From: an uncultured Prochlorococcus sp.
GTDB lineage: Bacteria; Cyanobacteriota; Cyanobacteriia; PCC-6307; Cyanobiaceae
Direction: 5' to 3'
Assembly (NCBI GenBank): GCA_902536555.1
Contig: CACAXR010000004.1
Coordinates: 1-64,000 of the forward strand
DNA: 64,000 nucleotides
The stretch's first letter is position 1. Each line of letters opens with the position of its first letter. Under the pieces are notes generated by a model, which was not told where the DNA came from, made no database searches, and saw nothing but the letters and a program-made list of their open reading frames with translations. This document shows, piece by piece, positions 1 through 8,542 of the stretch. Position numbers and translations under genes: made by a program.

Positions 1-195
1 GATCTTATACTTCTTCGAGGTTCAGGAGCTTATGATCATATTAAAGAATTATTAGACAAGAAATTTATTGTCAAACGGAAGCAAAAAGATGGAAGATCAT
101 ATTGGTTATCATTATCAGAAAAGTTTTTTCAAACTTTTGCTGTAAGTAATGAATATTTATCAAATATAGGAAACATTGATAGTAAGCAGCAATAA
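1..195 (+). CDS. scpB: Segregation and condensation protein B, C-terminal end (partial)
   Basis: The window opens inside this gene; 64 codons and the TAA stop are visible. The peptide begins with LILLRGSGAYDHIKELLDKK, followed by GRSYWLSLSEKFFQTF, the typical end of the second winged-helix domain of ScpB. ScpB works with ScpA and SMC as the bacterial condensin that compacts and segregates the chromosome. The family assignment rests on this C-terminal block only, since the start lies outside the window. YggT follows on the same strand after 38 bases. Confidence 0.8.
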   Translation, partial: DLILLRGSGAYDHIKELLDKKFIVKRKQKDGRSYWLSLSEKFFQTFAVSNEYLSNIGNIDSKQQ

Positions 196-233
196 TAAGT
201 AAATGTTAGTATGTATATATTAACGAAAAGATA

Positions 234-512
234 ATGTTATCTGAGATTTTTGCAGTTCTGGGCCAAACTTTATCAATCTACTCTTTCATATTGATAATAA
301 GAATTTTACTTACATGGTTTCCAGGTATTGATTGGAGTAACGGTGTTTTATCTGCATTAGCGTCCATCACAGATCCTTATTTAAACATATTTAGGGGTAT
401 TATCCCTCCAATAGGTGGATTTGATATTTCATCTTTGTTAGCTTTTTTACTTTTAAATGTTATTCAAAATTTAATTACAAATCTTCAGTATGCCAGCTTA
501 GGTTATAACTGA
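234..512 (+). CDS. YggT/YlmG (Ycf19-type) membrane protein
   Basis: A 92-residue protein with two hydrophobic helices (about residues 5-25 and 65-88) around a short polar loop. The loop has the family signature RILLTWFPGIDW followed by a TDPYLNIFRGIIPP stretch, which identifies the YggT/YlmG family (Ycf19 in plastids). These proteins sit in the cytoplasmic or thylakoid membrane; plastid and cyanobacterial relatives have been linked to nucleoid distribution and cofactor assembly, but the biochemical role is not settled. Its place directly behind scpB is a common cyanobacterial arrangement. It converges on the MazG-like gene with 2 bases between the stop codons. Confidence 0.85.
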   Translation: MLSEIFAVLGQTLSIYSFILIIRILLTWFPGIDWSNGVLSALASITDPYLNIFRGIIPPIGGFDISSLLAFLLLNVIQNLITNLQYASLGYN

Positions 513-514
513 AT

Positions 515-844
515 TTATCTATCATCTCCAGAACCTCTTATATTTCCTTTAGCGGCTCTTAATTTTAATTTTTCAAGATTTTGTAATGCAACGTCCTCTA
601 AATTAAAATTTAATTCTGTACAAAGATTTGATATGTACCACAATACATCTCCTAACTCTTTTTTGATACCTAATTTTGATTCGTTATCAAATATTCCATT
701 TTTATCTCTTATAACCTTTTTCACTTTTTCTGCCACCTCACCAGCCTCTCCAACTAAACCAAGAGTTGGATAAATATTATTAGAGCCCAAATCTGGATAT
801 TGTGCTGTTTCTCTAGCTTTTATCTGATAAGTTTTAAAATCCAT
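515..844 (-). CDS. MazG-like nucleotide pyrophosphohydrolase
   Basis: A 109-residue all-alpha protein of the single-domain MazG/all-alpha NTP pyrophosphatase family. Visible signatures are the metal-binding GLVGEAGEVAEKVKK segment (about residues 29-43) and the ELGDVLWYISNLCTEL segment (about residues 64-79), giving the ExxE...ExxD pattern that binds Mg2+. Such enzymes hydrolyse (d)NTPs to monophosphate and pyrophosphate and are usually treated as house-cleaning enzymes. The substrate cannot be told from sequence. The gene stands alone on the minus strand, divergent from pyk. Confidence 0.8.
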   Translation of the reverse strand: MDFKTYQIKARETAQYPDLGSNNIYPTLGLVGEAGEVAEKVKKVIRDKNGIFDNESKLGIKKELGDVLWYISNLCTELNFNLEDVALQNLEKLKLRAAKGNIRGSGDDR

Positions 845-905
845 GACTTAAATAACTAACTTTGGGTATGGTAAATTTATTTATATCTAGCAATATTATC
901 TATAT

Positions 906-2696
906 ATGTCGAATATTGATTTAAAAAGAAGAACAAAAATAGTAGCAACTATTGGTCCTGCAACACAATCTGAAGAGATAATTACAGATCTAATTAAAGC
1001 TGGAGTAACAACATTCAGATTAAATTTTTCACATGGAGATCATAAAGATCATGCTGAGAGAATAAAAACCATAAGGGAAGTATCAAAAAAGTTAGATATA
1101 GATATTGGAATATTGCAAGATCTTCAAGGACCTAAAATACGCTTAGGGCGCTTTAAAGATGGGCCAGTAAAAATTAAAAAAGGCGATAAATTCACACTGA
1201 CATCAAATGAAGTCGAATGTACAAATACTATTGCAAATGTAACTTATGACAAACTTTGTCAAGAAGTGAGCGAAGGTAAAAGAATACTTTTAGATGATGG
1301 AAAAATAGAAATGATTGTAGAAAAAGTTGATAAAAAAGCTAATAATTTGGATTGCATTGTAACTGTAGGAGGGGTTCTTTCAAACAATAAAGGTGTTAAT
1401 TTTCCAGATGTTCAATTATCAGTAAAGGCATTAACAGCAAAAGATAAAGAGGATTTAAAATTCGGTTTATCTGAAGGAGTTGATTGGATAGCACTAAGTT
1501 TCGTAAGAAATCCATACGATATAAATGAGATAAAAGATTTAATAAACAAAAATGGGCATTCAACTCCTGTAGTCGCAAAAATAGAAAAATTTGAAGCAAT
1601 TGATCAGATCGATACAGTATTACCCTTATGTGATGGGGTTATGGTTGCAAGAGGTGATTTAGGAGTAGAAATGCCTGCTGAAGAAGTTCCTCTTTTACAA
1701 AAGGAATTAATAAGAAAAGCTAATACATTAGGTATCCCAATAATTACAGCGACTCAAATGCTTGATTCTATGGCTTCTAACCCAAGACCAACTAGGGCCG
1801 AAGTTAGTGATGTTGCTAATGCAATTCTGGATGGTACGGATGCTGTAATGCTTTCAAACGAAACTGCAGTTGGCGATTATCCTGTAGAGGCAGTTGAAAC
1901 GATGGCAACCATAGCAAGAAGAATAGAAAGGGATTATCCACTTAAGGCTATTGAAAGCCACTTACCCAGTACAATCCCAAATGCTATAAGTGCAGCAGTA
2001 AGTAATATAGCTAGACAACTTGATGCAGGAGCTATAATCCCTTTAACTAAATCAGGGTCTACCGCTCGAAATGTAAGTAAGTTCAGACCCCCAACACCTA
2101 TCTTGGCAACTACTACAGAGAGAAGTGTAGCGAGAAGATTGCAACTTGTTTGGGGAGTTACACCAATAGTAGTTAAAAATGATCAAAGAACAGCAAAAAC
2201 TTTTAGTTTAGCTATGCAAATTGCTCAGGAGATGGGGATCCTAAATCAAGGTGATTTAGTAGTCCAAACCGCAGGTACATTAACTGGAATTAGCGGCTCT
2301 ACAGATTTAATAAAAGTCGGTTTAGTAAGAAAGATTGTATCAAGAGGAATTTCAATAGGGGAAGTCGGTGTTACAGGTAAAGCCAGAATAATTAAAAATA
2401 ATCTTGATATATCATTAATTTGTCCAGGAGAAATATTATTTGTTCCAAAGGAATTAATGCAAAATATTCCACTGAGTAAAAATATTGCTGGTATTGTAAC
2501 GAACCAAAATGTAAATGATGTTTATGCTTTGTACAACAAAAATAATAAAAAGATTTCTACAATTTGTAATTTAGAAAATATCGATAATCATCAAATCAGT
2601 AATGGCGACCTGATTACACTCCAGCTTAATGAAGGTGTTATATACATGGGACAAATTGAAGATGATGATGCAATAGATAAATACAAATATGTCTAG
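906..2696 (+). CDS. pyk: Pyruvate kinase
   Basis: A 596-residue pyruvate kinase that converts PEP and ADP to pyruvate and ATP, the last glycolytic step. The N-terminus TKIVATIGPAT, the FRLNFSHG motif (about 37-44), the active-site VVAKIEKFEAI stretch and MVARGDLGVEMP from residue 246 are all present. The protein is about 120 residues longer than the E. coli enzymes. The extra C-terminal part (from about 480) resembles the PEP-utilising-type extension of Bacillus and cyanobacterial enzymes, but lacks a clear catalytic histidine motif. The next gene starts inside its last codons (8-base overlap), so the two are probably cotranscribed. Confidence 0.95.
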   Translation: MSNIDLKRRTKIVATIGPATQSEEIITDLIKAGVTTFRLNFSHGDHKDHAERIKTIREVSKKLDIDIGILQDLQGPKIRLGRFKDGPVKIKKGDKFTLTSNEVECTNTIANVTYDKLCQEVSEGKRILLDDGKIEMIVEKVDKKANNLDCIVTVGGVLSNNKGVNFPDVQLSVKALTAKDKEDLKFGLSEGVDWIALSFVRNPYDINEIKDLINKNGHSTPVVAKIEKFEAIDQIDTVLPLCDGVMVARGDLGVEMPAEEVPLLQKELIRKANTLGIPIITATQMLDSMASNPRPTRAEVSDVANAILDGTDAVMLSNETAVGDYPVEAVETMATIARRIERDYPLKAIESHLPSTIPNAISAAVSNIARQLDAGAIIPLTKSGSTARNVSKFRPPTPILATTTERSVARRLQLVWGVTPIVVKNDQRTAKTFSLAMQIAQEMGILNQGDLVVQTAGTLTGISGSTDLIKVGLVRKIVSRGISIGEVGVTGKARIIKNNLDISLICPGEILFVPKELMQNIPLSKNIAGIVTNQNVNDVYALYNKNNKKISTICNLENIDNHQISNGDLITLQLNEGVIYMGQIEDDDAIDKYKYV

Positions 2697-3921
2697 GAAT
2701 ATTTCCATTAAAGAAGCCTTAGGTATGGCCACAAAAACATTGGTTTCGAACAAATTGAGAAGTTCGTTAACAATGTTGGGGATAATTATAGGAAATGCAT
2801 CAGTTATTACACTTGTTGGGCTTGGAAGAGGTGCTCAAACATTAGCTAAAAACCAATTAAGTAATTTAGGTGCAAATGTTTTATTCATTGTTCCTGGAAA
2901 TAATGACACCAGAAGAAGAGGTATTTCATTTCCTAAAAATCTTGTTTTAGAAGATGCACTAGCAATAAGTAATCAAGTCCCAACAGTTAAAAAAGTTGCA
3001 CCTCAAATTTCTGCTAACGAAATAGTGCAGTCAAATTCTAAAAGTCTAAATATATCAATTGCAGGTGTCACTCCTGAATTTCTTGAAGTAAGAAGCTTTG
3101 AAGTTGATAAGGGAAGATTTATATCTAAGAGTGATATTAATAGTGCAAGAAGTTATGTAGTAATAGGTCCTGATCTTAAAGACGAATTTTTCAATGATAA
3201 TTCTTCATCTCTTGGGGAAAAAATCAGAATTAAAGATCATACTTATGAAATTATTGGAATATTGAAACCAAAAGGTGCTGTATTTGGAAGTAATCAAGAT
3301 AAAAATGCATATATTCCATTAACCACTATGGTCAATAGGATTACAGGGAAAGACCCAACATATGGAGTAAGTTTAAGCTTCATTAGTGTTGAAGCTATAA
3401 ATAAAAATTCAACTAGTGCCGCTAAATTTCAGATTACTAATTTATTAAGGCAAAGACATAAAATAATCAGAGATGATGACTTTGCGGTTAGATCACAAGA
3501 AGATGCATTGAATATTGTAACCAATATAACAAGTGGGCTAACGTTTTTATTGGCTGGTATTGGAGCTGTATCTTTGGTCGTTGGAGGCATAGGAATCATG
3601 AATATTATGCTTGTTTCTGTAAGTGAAAGGACTGAAGAAATTGGACTTAGAAAAGCAATAGGAGCTAAACAGTCAGATATATTAATTCAATTTTTGATTG
3701 AGGCATTGATTTTATCAACAATTGGCGGATTAATTGGAACAACAACAGGATTATCAGGTGTTTTTCTTTTATCTCTGATAACACCACTTCCTGCATCAGT
3801 AGGAGTTACAACTACTTTTTCTACCATGATCATTTCAGGATCAATAGGTTTAATTTTTGGCGTTTTACCAGCAAAAAGAGCTTCTAAATTAGATCCAATT
3901 GTTGCATTGAGAAGTTTATAA
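2689..3921 (+). CDS. MacB-like ABC transporter permease
   Basis: A 410-residue permease with the MacB/FtsX layout: one N-terminal helix (about 18-45), a large extracytoplasmic MacB_PCD-like domain (about 50-265) and three C-terminal helices (about 280-405) of the FtsX domain. The stretch SERTEEIGLRKAIGAKQSDI after the second helix is a hallmark of this family. MacB-type systems do not move solutes through the membrane but couple ATP hydrolysis to periplasmic work or export of lipoproteins, peptides or macrolides. No ATPase or adaptor gene lies beside it, so the partner must be elsewhere. It overlaps pyk by 8 bases. Confidence 0.85.
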   Translation: MSRNISIKEALGMATKTLVSNKLRSSLTMLGIIIGNASVITLVGLGRGAQTLAKNQLSNLGANVLFIVPGNNDTRRRGISFPKNLVLEDALAISNQVPTVKKVAPQISANEIVQSNSKSLNISIAGVTPEFLEVRSFEVDKGRFISKSDINSARSYVVIGPDLKDEFFNDNSSSLGEKIRIKDHTYEIIGILKPKGAVFGSNQDKNAYIPLTTMVNRITGKDPTYGVSLSFISVEAINKNSTSAAKFQITNLLRQRHKIIRDDDFAVRSQEDALNIVTNITSGLTFLLAGIGAVSLVVGGIGIMNIMLVSVSERTEEIGLRKAIGAKQSDILIQFLIEALILSTIGGLIGTTTGLSGVFLLSLITPLPASVGVTTTFSTMIISGSIGLIFGVLPAKRASKLDPIVALRSL

Positions 3922-3935
3922 ATAGAATTTATAAT

Positions 3936-4505
3936 ATGCTCAATTTTTATAGATTAATTGAGATACTGGTGAGTCTTCAATCACTTGTAATAACATCAAT
4001 GTTACCTGTTTATATTCCACTACCTTTTATCTTTAAATCTAGTAATAACTTTGAGTTACCTATTACATGGCAAATTCCGACCATAATTTTATTAACACTT
4101 ATATTCCATAAAAAAGTTGTTTTCATAGCATTTTCTATATATATAATTTTGGGGTTATTTATACTTCCTGTCTTTCATCAAGGAGGTTCATTAGGTTATT
4201 TGTTCACTCCAAATTTTGGATATTTATTAGGTTTATATCCATTAATCAAAATAATTGATAATTTAAATAATCGAAATAAAATAAACGTTGGTAACTTTTT
4301 AAAAAACGGATTTATAGCAATAGGTACTATGCATTTAACTGGTATATTTTACAACTTCATACAAGTTATATTCTACAGTCAATACAATTTATTTTTATAT
4401 AATTTAGGGAAATACTCATTAGGTAAGATTGGATATCATTTTTTAATGCTTTTCCCACTTTTATTACTTATTAAACCTATAGAACGTTTAAAACGTAGCA
4501 AATAA
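3936..4505 (+). CDS. BioY family membrane protein (putative biotin uptake S component)
   Basis: A 189-residue very hydrophobic protein with five or six helices. It carries the BioY-type core GLFILPVFHQGGSLGYLFTP (about residues 70-89) followed by NFGYLLGLYPLI, matching the family GG-x-GYL-x-GP-x-x-GYLLGF pattern. BioY is the substrate-binding S component of energy-coupling-factor biotin transporters. No ECF T component or ATPases are beside it; BioY alone can work in some bacteria. Biotin as the substrate is inferred from the family. It ends in a TAATG overlap with lspA and lies in a plus-strand run after the permease. Confidence 0.75.
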   Translation: MLNFYRLIEILVSLQSLVITSMLPVYIPLPFIFKSSNNFELPITWQIPTIILLTLIFHKKVVFIAFSIYIILGLFILPVFHQGGSLGYLFTPNFGYLLGLYPLIKIIDNLNNRNKINVGNFLKNGFIAIGTMHLTGIFYNFIQVIFYSQYNLFLYNLGKYSLGKIGYHFLMLFPLLLLIKPIERLKRSK

Positions 4506-4963
4506 TGACTTTTAATATAAAAACAAAATTATATTTTCTATCTTTAAGTATATTTATTGTTCTAATAGATCAATATACGAAGTATTTAATGATTTATAAT
4601 AAAAAATTATTTTTTAAAAAAGATTTTCTTTTATTCAAATTAGACTTTGTAAAAAATTACGGAGCAGCATTTAATATATTTAGTGGCAGTAGAGTATTTT
4701 TATCTATAATAAGTATTTTTTTTTCTATATTACTTATTTATTTGATATTTAAGAAGAATACATTAAACTCAATCGAACTATATTCTTATAGCTTTATTCT
4801 TGGGGGAACTATTGGTAATGGTATAGATAGGATATATAGAGGTTTTGTAGTTGATTTTATAAATTTAAATATTATAAATTTTCCAGTATTTAATATTGCT
4901 GATATATCAATTAATATTGGTTTCTTTATTTTACTGTATAACATTTTTAAAAATAATCGATAA
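4505..4963 (+). CDS. lspA: Lipoprotein signal peptidase (signal peptidase II)
   Basis: A 152-residue membrane aspartyl peptidase that removes signal peptides from prolipoproteins. Visible family motifs are the VKNYGAAFNIF block (about residues 49-59), the GNGIDRIYRGFVVDFI block (about 103-118) and FNIADISINIG, which carry the two catalytic aspartates. Four hydrophobic helices fit the family and the length is normal. The start codon overlaps the bioY stop by one base. A likely client in this window is the urea-binding lipoprotein UrtA. Confidence 0.92.
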   Translation: MTFNIKTKLYFLSLSIFIVLIDQYTKYLMIYNKKLFFKKDFLLFKLDFVKNYGAAFNIFSGSRVFLSIISIFFSILLIYLIFKKNTLNSIELYSYSFILGGTIGNGIDRIYRGFVVDFINLNIINFPVFNIADISINIGFFILLYNIFKNNR

Positions 4964-4964
4964 A

Positions 4965-6464
4965 ATGAAATACTTGAAATTAAAGTATATAAAGTATGTA
5001 GTATTGATATTATTTCTTTATATTTTACTTTCCATATTTGTAAGAATAGTCAATATTTATACCCTTTTATTTTTAATTATAATTATTTATGCTTTTTATA
5101 ATATTGATAAAAAATTATTTAAAAAAATAGTTTATAAAGTTATATATAAAAATAAAAAAAATACACTTTCATTAAAAAACACATATGGTGCTGCCAAGAT
5201 AAGTTTGGAAGGAGTCGAGAAAATTAATAAAAAAATTAACGATAAAGTAAAAGCTGAATTGTTAAATTACCAAAAAAATAAACTAGAGTCCCAATTAAAA
5301 ACAGGAGATTATAAAGTTACTCTTTTTGGAGCAGGTTCCTCAGGAAAAACATCTATAGCAAGATCTTTATTGAAAAATATTGTAGGACAAACTTCAGCAA
5401 AAATTGGTACAACAAAGCAAATTAATAGCTATAAAATTCGTATTCCAATTTTAAAAAGAAACATTAATATAGTTGATACTCCAGGTTTATTCGAACCATC
5501 TAAATTAGGAGAAGAAAGAGAAAAAGCAACAATTATACAAGCATCAAATTCTGACTTAGTTCTTTTTGTGATAGATCAGGACATAAATAAATACGAAAAC
5601 TATTTAATTAAAGAATTATTAAAATTAAGGAAAAAAATAATAATAGTTCTAAATAAATGTGATTTAAGGTCTAGAGATGAAAATAACCTTATTAAAGAAA
5701 ATATAATTTCTATAACTTCTGCTAGAAAAAATAAAATTTCATTCGTACAAACAATTGCAGTCCCTCAGAAATTTCCCTATATAAAATCAGATGCTTTAAA
5801 TTTAGTTCCAGAGGTAGGAAGTTTATTTAGAGAAATAATTGAAACCCTCGATAATAATGGTGAAGAGTTATTGGCGGATAATATTCTTTTTCGCTCAAAT
5901 AAGTTAGGTATTAAAAGTAAAAATTTCGTACAAGAACAGAGATATTTAATGTCAAATAAAGTGATTAATAAATATATGTGGATAACAGGAGGAGTAATAC
6001 TAGTTAATCCCCTACCAGCTGTTGATTTTCTTACTACTACCTCCGTAAACCTTCAAATGATAATGGAGTTATCGAAAATATATGAAATAAAGCTTACAAA
6101 AAAAGATGCAAAGGATTTGGCGACTTCATTGCTAAGCACATTGGCTAAACAAGGAATACTAAAAGGGGGTCTCGGCATCCTTTCCGCTGCTTTAGCTACA
6201 AGCTTGTCTAAAATAATATTATCTAAATCTATACAATCTGTTACAGCAGGCTGGTTAATAAGAATAGTAGGACTAAGTTTGATTGAATATTTTAAAAATG
6301 GTCAAGATTGGGGAGATGGAGGAATTCAAGAAGTAGTAGATAAGATCTATAGAATAAGTAAAAGAGAGGATATTTTAAATAATTTCGTAAAAGAAGCTAT
6401 TTCAAAAATTGAAATGAAAAAACATTTCAAATCAAATAAAAGTTTACCTCCATTTACTAATTAA
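4965..6464 (+). CDS. DUF697-type membrane-associated GTPase
   Basis: A 499-residue GTP-binding protein. Two N-terminal hydrophobic stretches (about 8-45) come first, then a TRAFAC-class G domain with P-loop GAGSSGKTS (about residue 122), G3 DTPGL (about 170) and G4 NKCD (about 229), and a C-terminal hydrophobic DUF697-like region (about 320-480) with the typical NPLPAVDF segment. Related cyanobacterial proteins are annotated as small GTP-binding, DUF697 proteins; the function is unknown. I place the start at the ATG 1 base after the lspA stop rather than at an upstream codon inside lspA, because the N-terminal MKYLKLKYIKYVV fits a membrane anchor. It converges on the small gene at 6457. Confidence 0.8.
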   Translation: MKYLKLKYIKYVVLILFLYILLSIFVRIVNIYTLLFLIIIIYAFYNIDKKLFKKIVYKVIYKNKKNTLSLKNTYGAAKISLEGVEKINKKINDKVKAELLNYQKNKLESQLKTGDYKVTLFGAGSSGKTSIARSLLKNIVGQTSAKIGTTKQINSYKIRIPILKRNINIVDTPGLFEPSKLGEEREKATIIQASNSDLVLFVIDQDINKYENYLIKELLKLRKKIIIVLNKCDLRSRDENNLIKENIISITSARKNKISFVQTIAVPQKFPYIKSDALNLVPEVGSLFREIIETLDNNGEELLADNILFRSNKLGIKSKNFVQEQRYLMSNKVINKYMWITGGVILVNPLPAVDFLTTTSVNLQMIMELSKIYEIKLTKKDAKDLATSLLSTLAKQGILKGGLGILSAALATSLSKIILSKSIQSVTAGWLIRIVGLSLIEYFKNGQDWGDGGIQEVVDKIYRISKREDILNNFVKEAISKIEMKKHFKSNKSLPPFTN

Positions 6465-6588
6465 TATTGGATAATTGATCATTTAGATAAGTTCTGAAAT
6501 CAAAGATAGTTATTAATAGTAAATAAGCAATGCAAATAGCTATAGAGATAAACCCTGTTACTATTGCAATAATTTTTGGTCTTCCCAT
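6457..6588 (-). CDS. Small single-helix membrane protein (43 aa)
   Basis: This 43-codon frame starts MGRPKIIAIVTGF, continues with a hydrophobic helix (about residues 5-28) and ends in a charged tail containing TIFDFRTYLNDQL. It begins 9 bases after the stop of the decarboxylase gene on the same strand, and its stop overlaps the 3' end of the DUF697 gene by 8 bases. A second in-frame ATG two codons upstream is possible. I do not recognise a named family. The clean helix followed by a polar tail and the tight operon spacing make it a likely real small protein. Confidence 0.6.
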   Translation of the reverse strand: MGRPKIIAIVTGFISIAICIAYLLLITIFDFRTYLNDQLSNIN

Positions 6589-6597
6589 ATTCATTAG

Positions 6598-7983
6598 TTA
6601 AGCATCTAGAAGTCTCAAAAGTTCTTCAATATCAGAATCCTTTGTATTGTAATTTCCCATGACAACCCGTAAAAAATATTTACCTTTAAATTTTGGTCTA
6701 GAAAGCATAAAATTTTTGTCAATTAGTTCATTTACTTTATTTTGAGTCCATGCATCAGAGTCTTTTGGCTCAAGTTTATTTGGTAAGAATGAAACAATAT
6801 GAAGAGGACCTGAATATATATCAAATTTATTTTTACTAATATTTTTTACAAAAAGATCTTTTCTTTTAATTGATGACATTAATATATTTTCTATTCCTTT
6901 GAGACCTAAAAAACGCAACCCAAGCCATAGTTTAATAACCTCTGCAGGTCTAGAACCTTGTATGCCTAATTCTCCTCTATTTATAATTTTTTCTTTAGAT
7001 GATATGTATGGTAGTCCAGTATTAAAAGTATTTTCTAAAGTACTCATATTTGAAACCAATAACAAAGATGAAGTCTTTGTTATACCAATAATTTTTTGTG
7101 GATTTATCGTTATCGAATTAGCATGATTAATATTATTTAGACCTTCTATTGGAATAGAAGTTATAGCAAAAATCCCTCCAATTGAACCATCAATATGTAA
7201 CCATATGTTTCTTTGTTTACAGATTTCACTTATTTCTTTAATTGGATCAATGGCTCCTCTTACAGTTGTCCCAAGGGTGGCAACAATCGCAAATATTTTT
7301 TTATTTTTTATTGAACATTTATCTAAAGAGTTTCTCAGATCGTTTATATCCATTCGACCTTGATTATCAGTTTTAATCTTGACAAGATTCCTAGTATCAA
7401 GACCCATTACTCTTATACATTTCACGAAAGAAGAATGAGCATCTTCACTAACAAGTAATACAGAATTTGGATCTGAACCTAATCCAGCATTATTTCTAGC
7501 TGCAATAAGTGCATTCAGATTACTTAATGTACCTCCGCTAGCAGCTATACCTCCTGAGAAATCATTAAACCCTATTTTCTTGGCAAACCATTTGCATAAT
7601 GATTCCTCAAGCAAGGTTACACTTGGTGATAACTCGTAAGCGAGAAGATTATTATTCAAACCAGCAGCAATTAAATCACCCAAAATAGAAAAAATTAAAG
7701 GTGGGGGATCAAGGTGAGCTAGTGAGCCAGGATGAACGGGATTAAATGAATTATTCAAAAGAGATTCAATATCAGAAAACAAATCTTCCTCAGAGTTACC
7801 ATCTTCCGCAGGCATAATACAATTGAAACTATCATCAAAAGGTAAAGGACCATTTTTATCAGCTTTAGAGAACCAGTCACAAAGAGTTCTAGTTGCTCTA
7901 TTAAGAAGAGTAATCAATTTGTCATTAGTCCCTAAATTTGAGGGGAAATATATATCTTGATTATTAATTAAATCTTCAGCCAT
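6598..7983 (-). CDS. Group II PLP-dependent amino acid decarboxylase
   Basis: A 461-residue enzyme of the glutamate/aromatic amino acid/2,4-diaminobutyrate decarboxylase fold. Seen in order: a substrate-side LAHLDPPP segment, the cofactor-binding GGIAASGGTLSNLNALIAAR block, a HIDGSIGG motif with the aspartate that pairs with the pyridine nitrogen, and NPQK with Lys297 in the position of the Schiff-base lysine (the family usually has DPHK). The substrate cannot be assigned from sequence; 2,4-diaminobutyrate or an aromatic amino acid are possible. The gene is divergent from tadA (43 bases) and followed by a small membrane protein gene. Confidence 0.8.
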   Translation of the reverse strand: MAEDLINNQDIYFPSNLGTNDKLITLLNRATRTLCDWFSKADKNGPLPFDDSFNCIMPAEDGNSEEDLFSDIESLLNNSFNPVHPGSLAHLDPPPLIFSILGDLIAAGLNNNLLAYELSPSVTLLEESLCKWFAKKIGFNDFSGGIAASGGTLSNLNALIAARNNAGLGSDPNSVLLVSEDAHSSFVKCIRVMGLDTRNLVKIKTDNQGRMDINDLRNSLDKCSIKNKKIFAIVATLGTTVRGAIDPIKEISEICKQRNIWLHIDGSIGGIFAITSIPIEGLNNINHANSITINPQKIIGITKTSSLLLVSNMSTLENTFNTGLPYISSKEKIINRGELGIQGSRPAEVIKLWLGLRFLGLKGIENILMSSIKRKDLFVKNISKNKFDIYSGPLHIVSFLPNKLEPKDSDAWTQNKVNELIDKNFMLSRPKFKGKYFLRVVMGNYNTKDSDIEELLRLLDA

Positions 7984-8026
7984 CAGATAAGATATCTATT
8001 AATAATTCTATTCTCAATCTTGGTAA

Positions 8027-8542
8027 ATGAGATATATTTTTGAAAATGAAAATAGTAATGAAGAACAACAACCAAAAACAAATAATTCAAAATACACTTC
8101 GTGGATGAATTCGATATTAAGAAGATCCAAAGAAATTGGGAAAGTTGAGCTACCAATCTGTTCAATTATTTTAGATGAAAGAGGAAGATGTATTGGGAGA
8201 GGGGTTAACAGAAGGAATATAAATAAAGACCCATTAGGTCATGCTGAGATAATGGCACTTAGGCAGGCATCTCTAATAAAAAATGATTGGAGATTTAATG
8301 AATGTACTATTATCACAAATTTAGAACCTTGTACTATGTGTTCCTCTGCACTTATTCAAGCACGGATGGGTAAAGTTATTTTCGGGGCTTACGATAAAAA
8401 AAGAGGTGGATTGGGTGGTTCTATTGACCTATCAAAACATGAAAGTGCTCATCACAAAATGGAAATAATTGGAGGGATCCTAGAAGATGAATGCAGTCAA
8501 ATTTTACAAATATGGTTTAAAAAGTTGAGGACTCAAAAATAG
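8027..8542 (+). CDS. tadA: tRNA-specific adenosine deaminase
   Basis: A 171-residue member of the cytidine/deoxycytidylate deaminase fold. It has the zinc and proton-shuttle motif H72-A-E74 and the second zinc motif P101-C102-T-M-C105. TadA converts the wobble adenosine of tRNA-Arg(ACG) to inosine. The neighbouring sequence GRGVNRRNINKDPLGHAEIMAL is typical of bacterial TadA. The first 25 or so residues are a polar extension beyond the family core; translation could instead start at the ATG before NSILRRS. Its 3' end overlaps the convergent aminotransferase by 26 bases. Confidence 0.9.
   Translation: MRYIFENENSNEEQQPKTNNSKYTSWMNSILRRSKEIGKVELPICSIILDERGRCIGRGVNRRNINKDPLGHAEIMALRQASLIKNDWRFNECTIITNLEPCTMCSSALIQARMGKVIFGAYDKKRGGLGGSIDLSKHESAHHKMEIIGGILEDECSQILQIWFKKLRTQK

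Noticed and set aside
4896-4964. An upstream start for the DUF697 GTPase inside lspA
   Set aside because: It would overlap lspA by 68 bases; the ATG one base after the lspA stop gives a normal membrane-anchor N-terminus.
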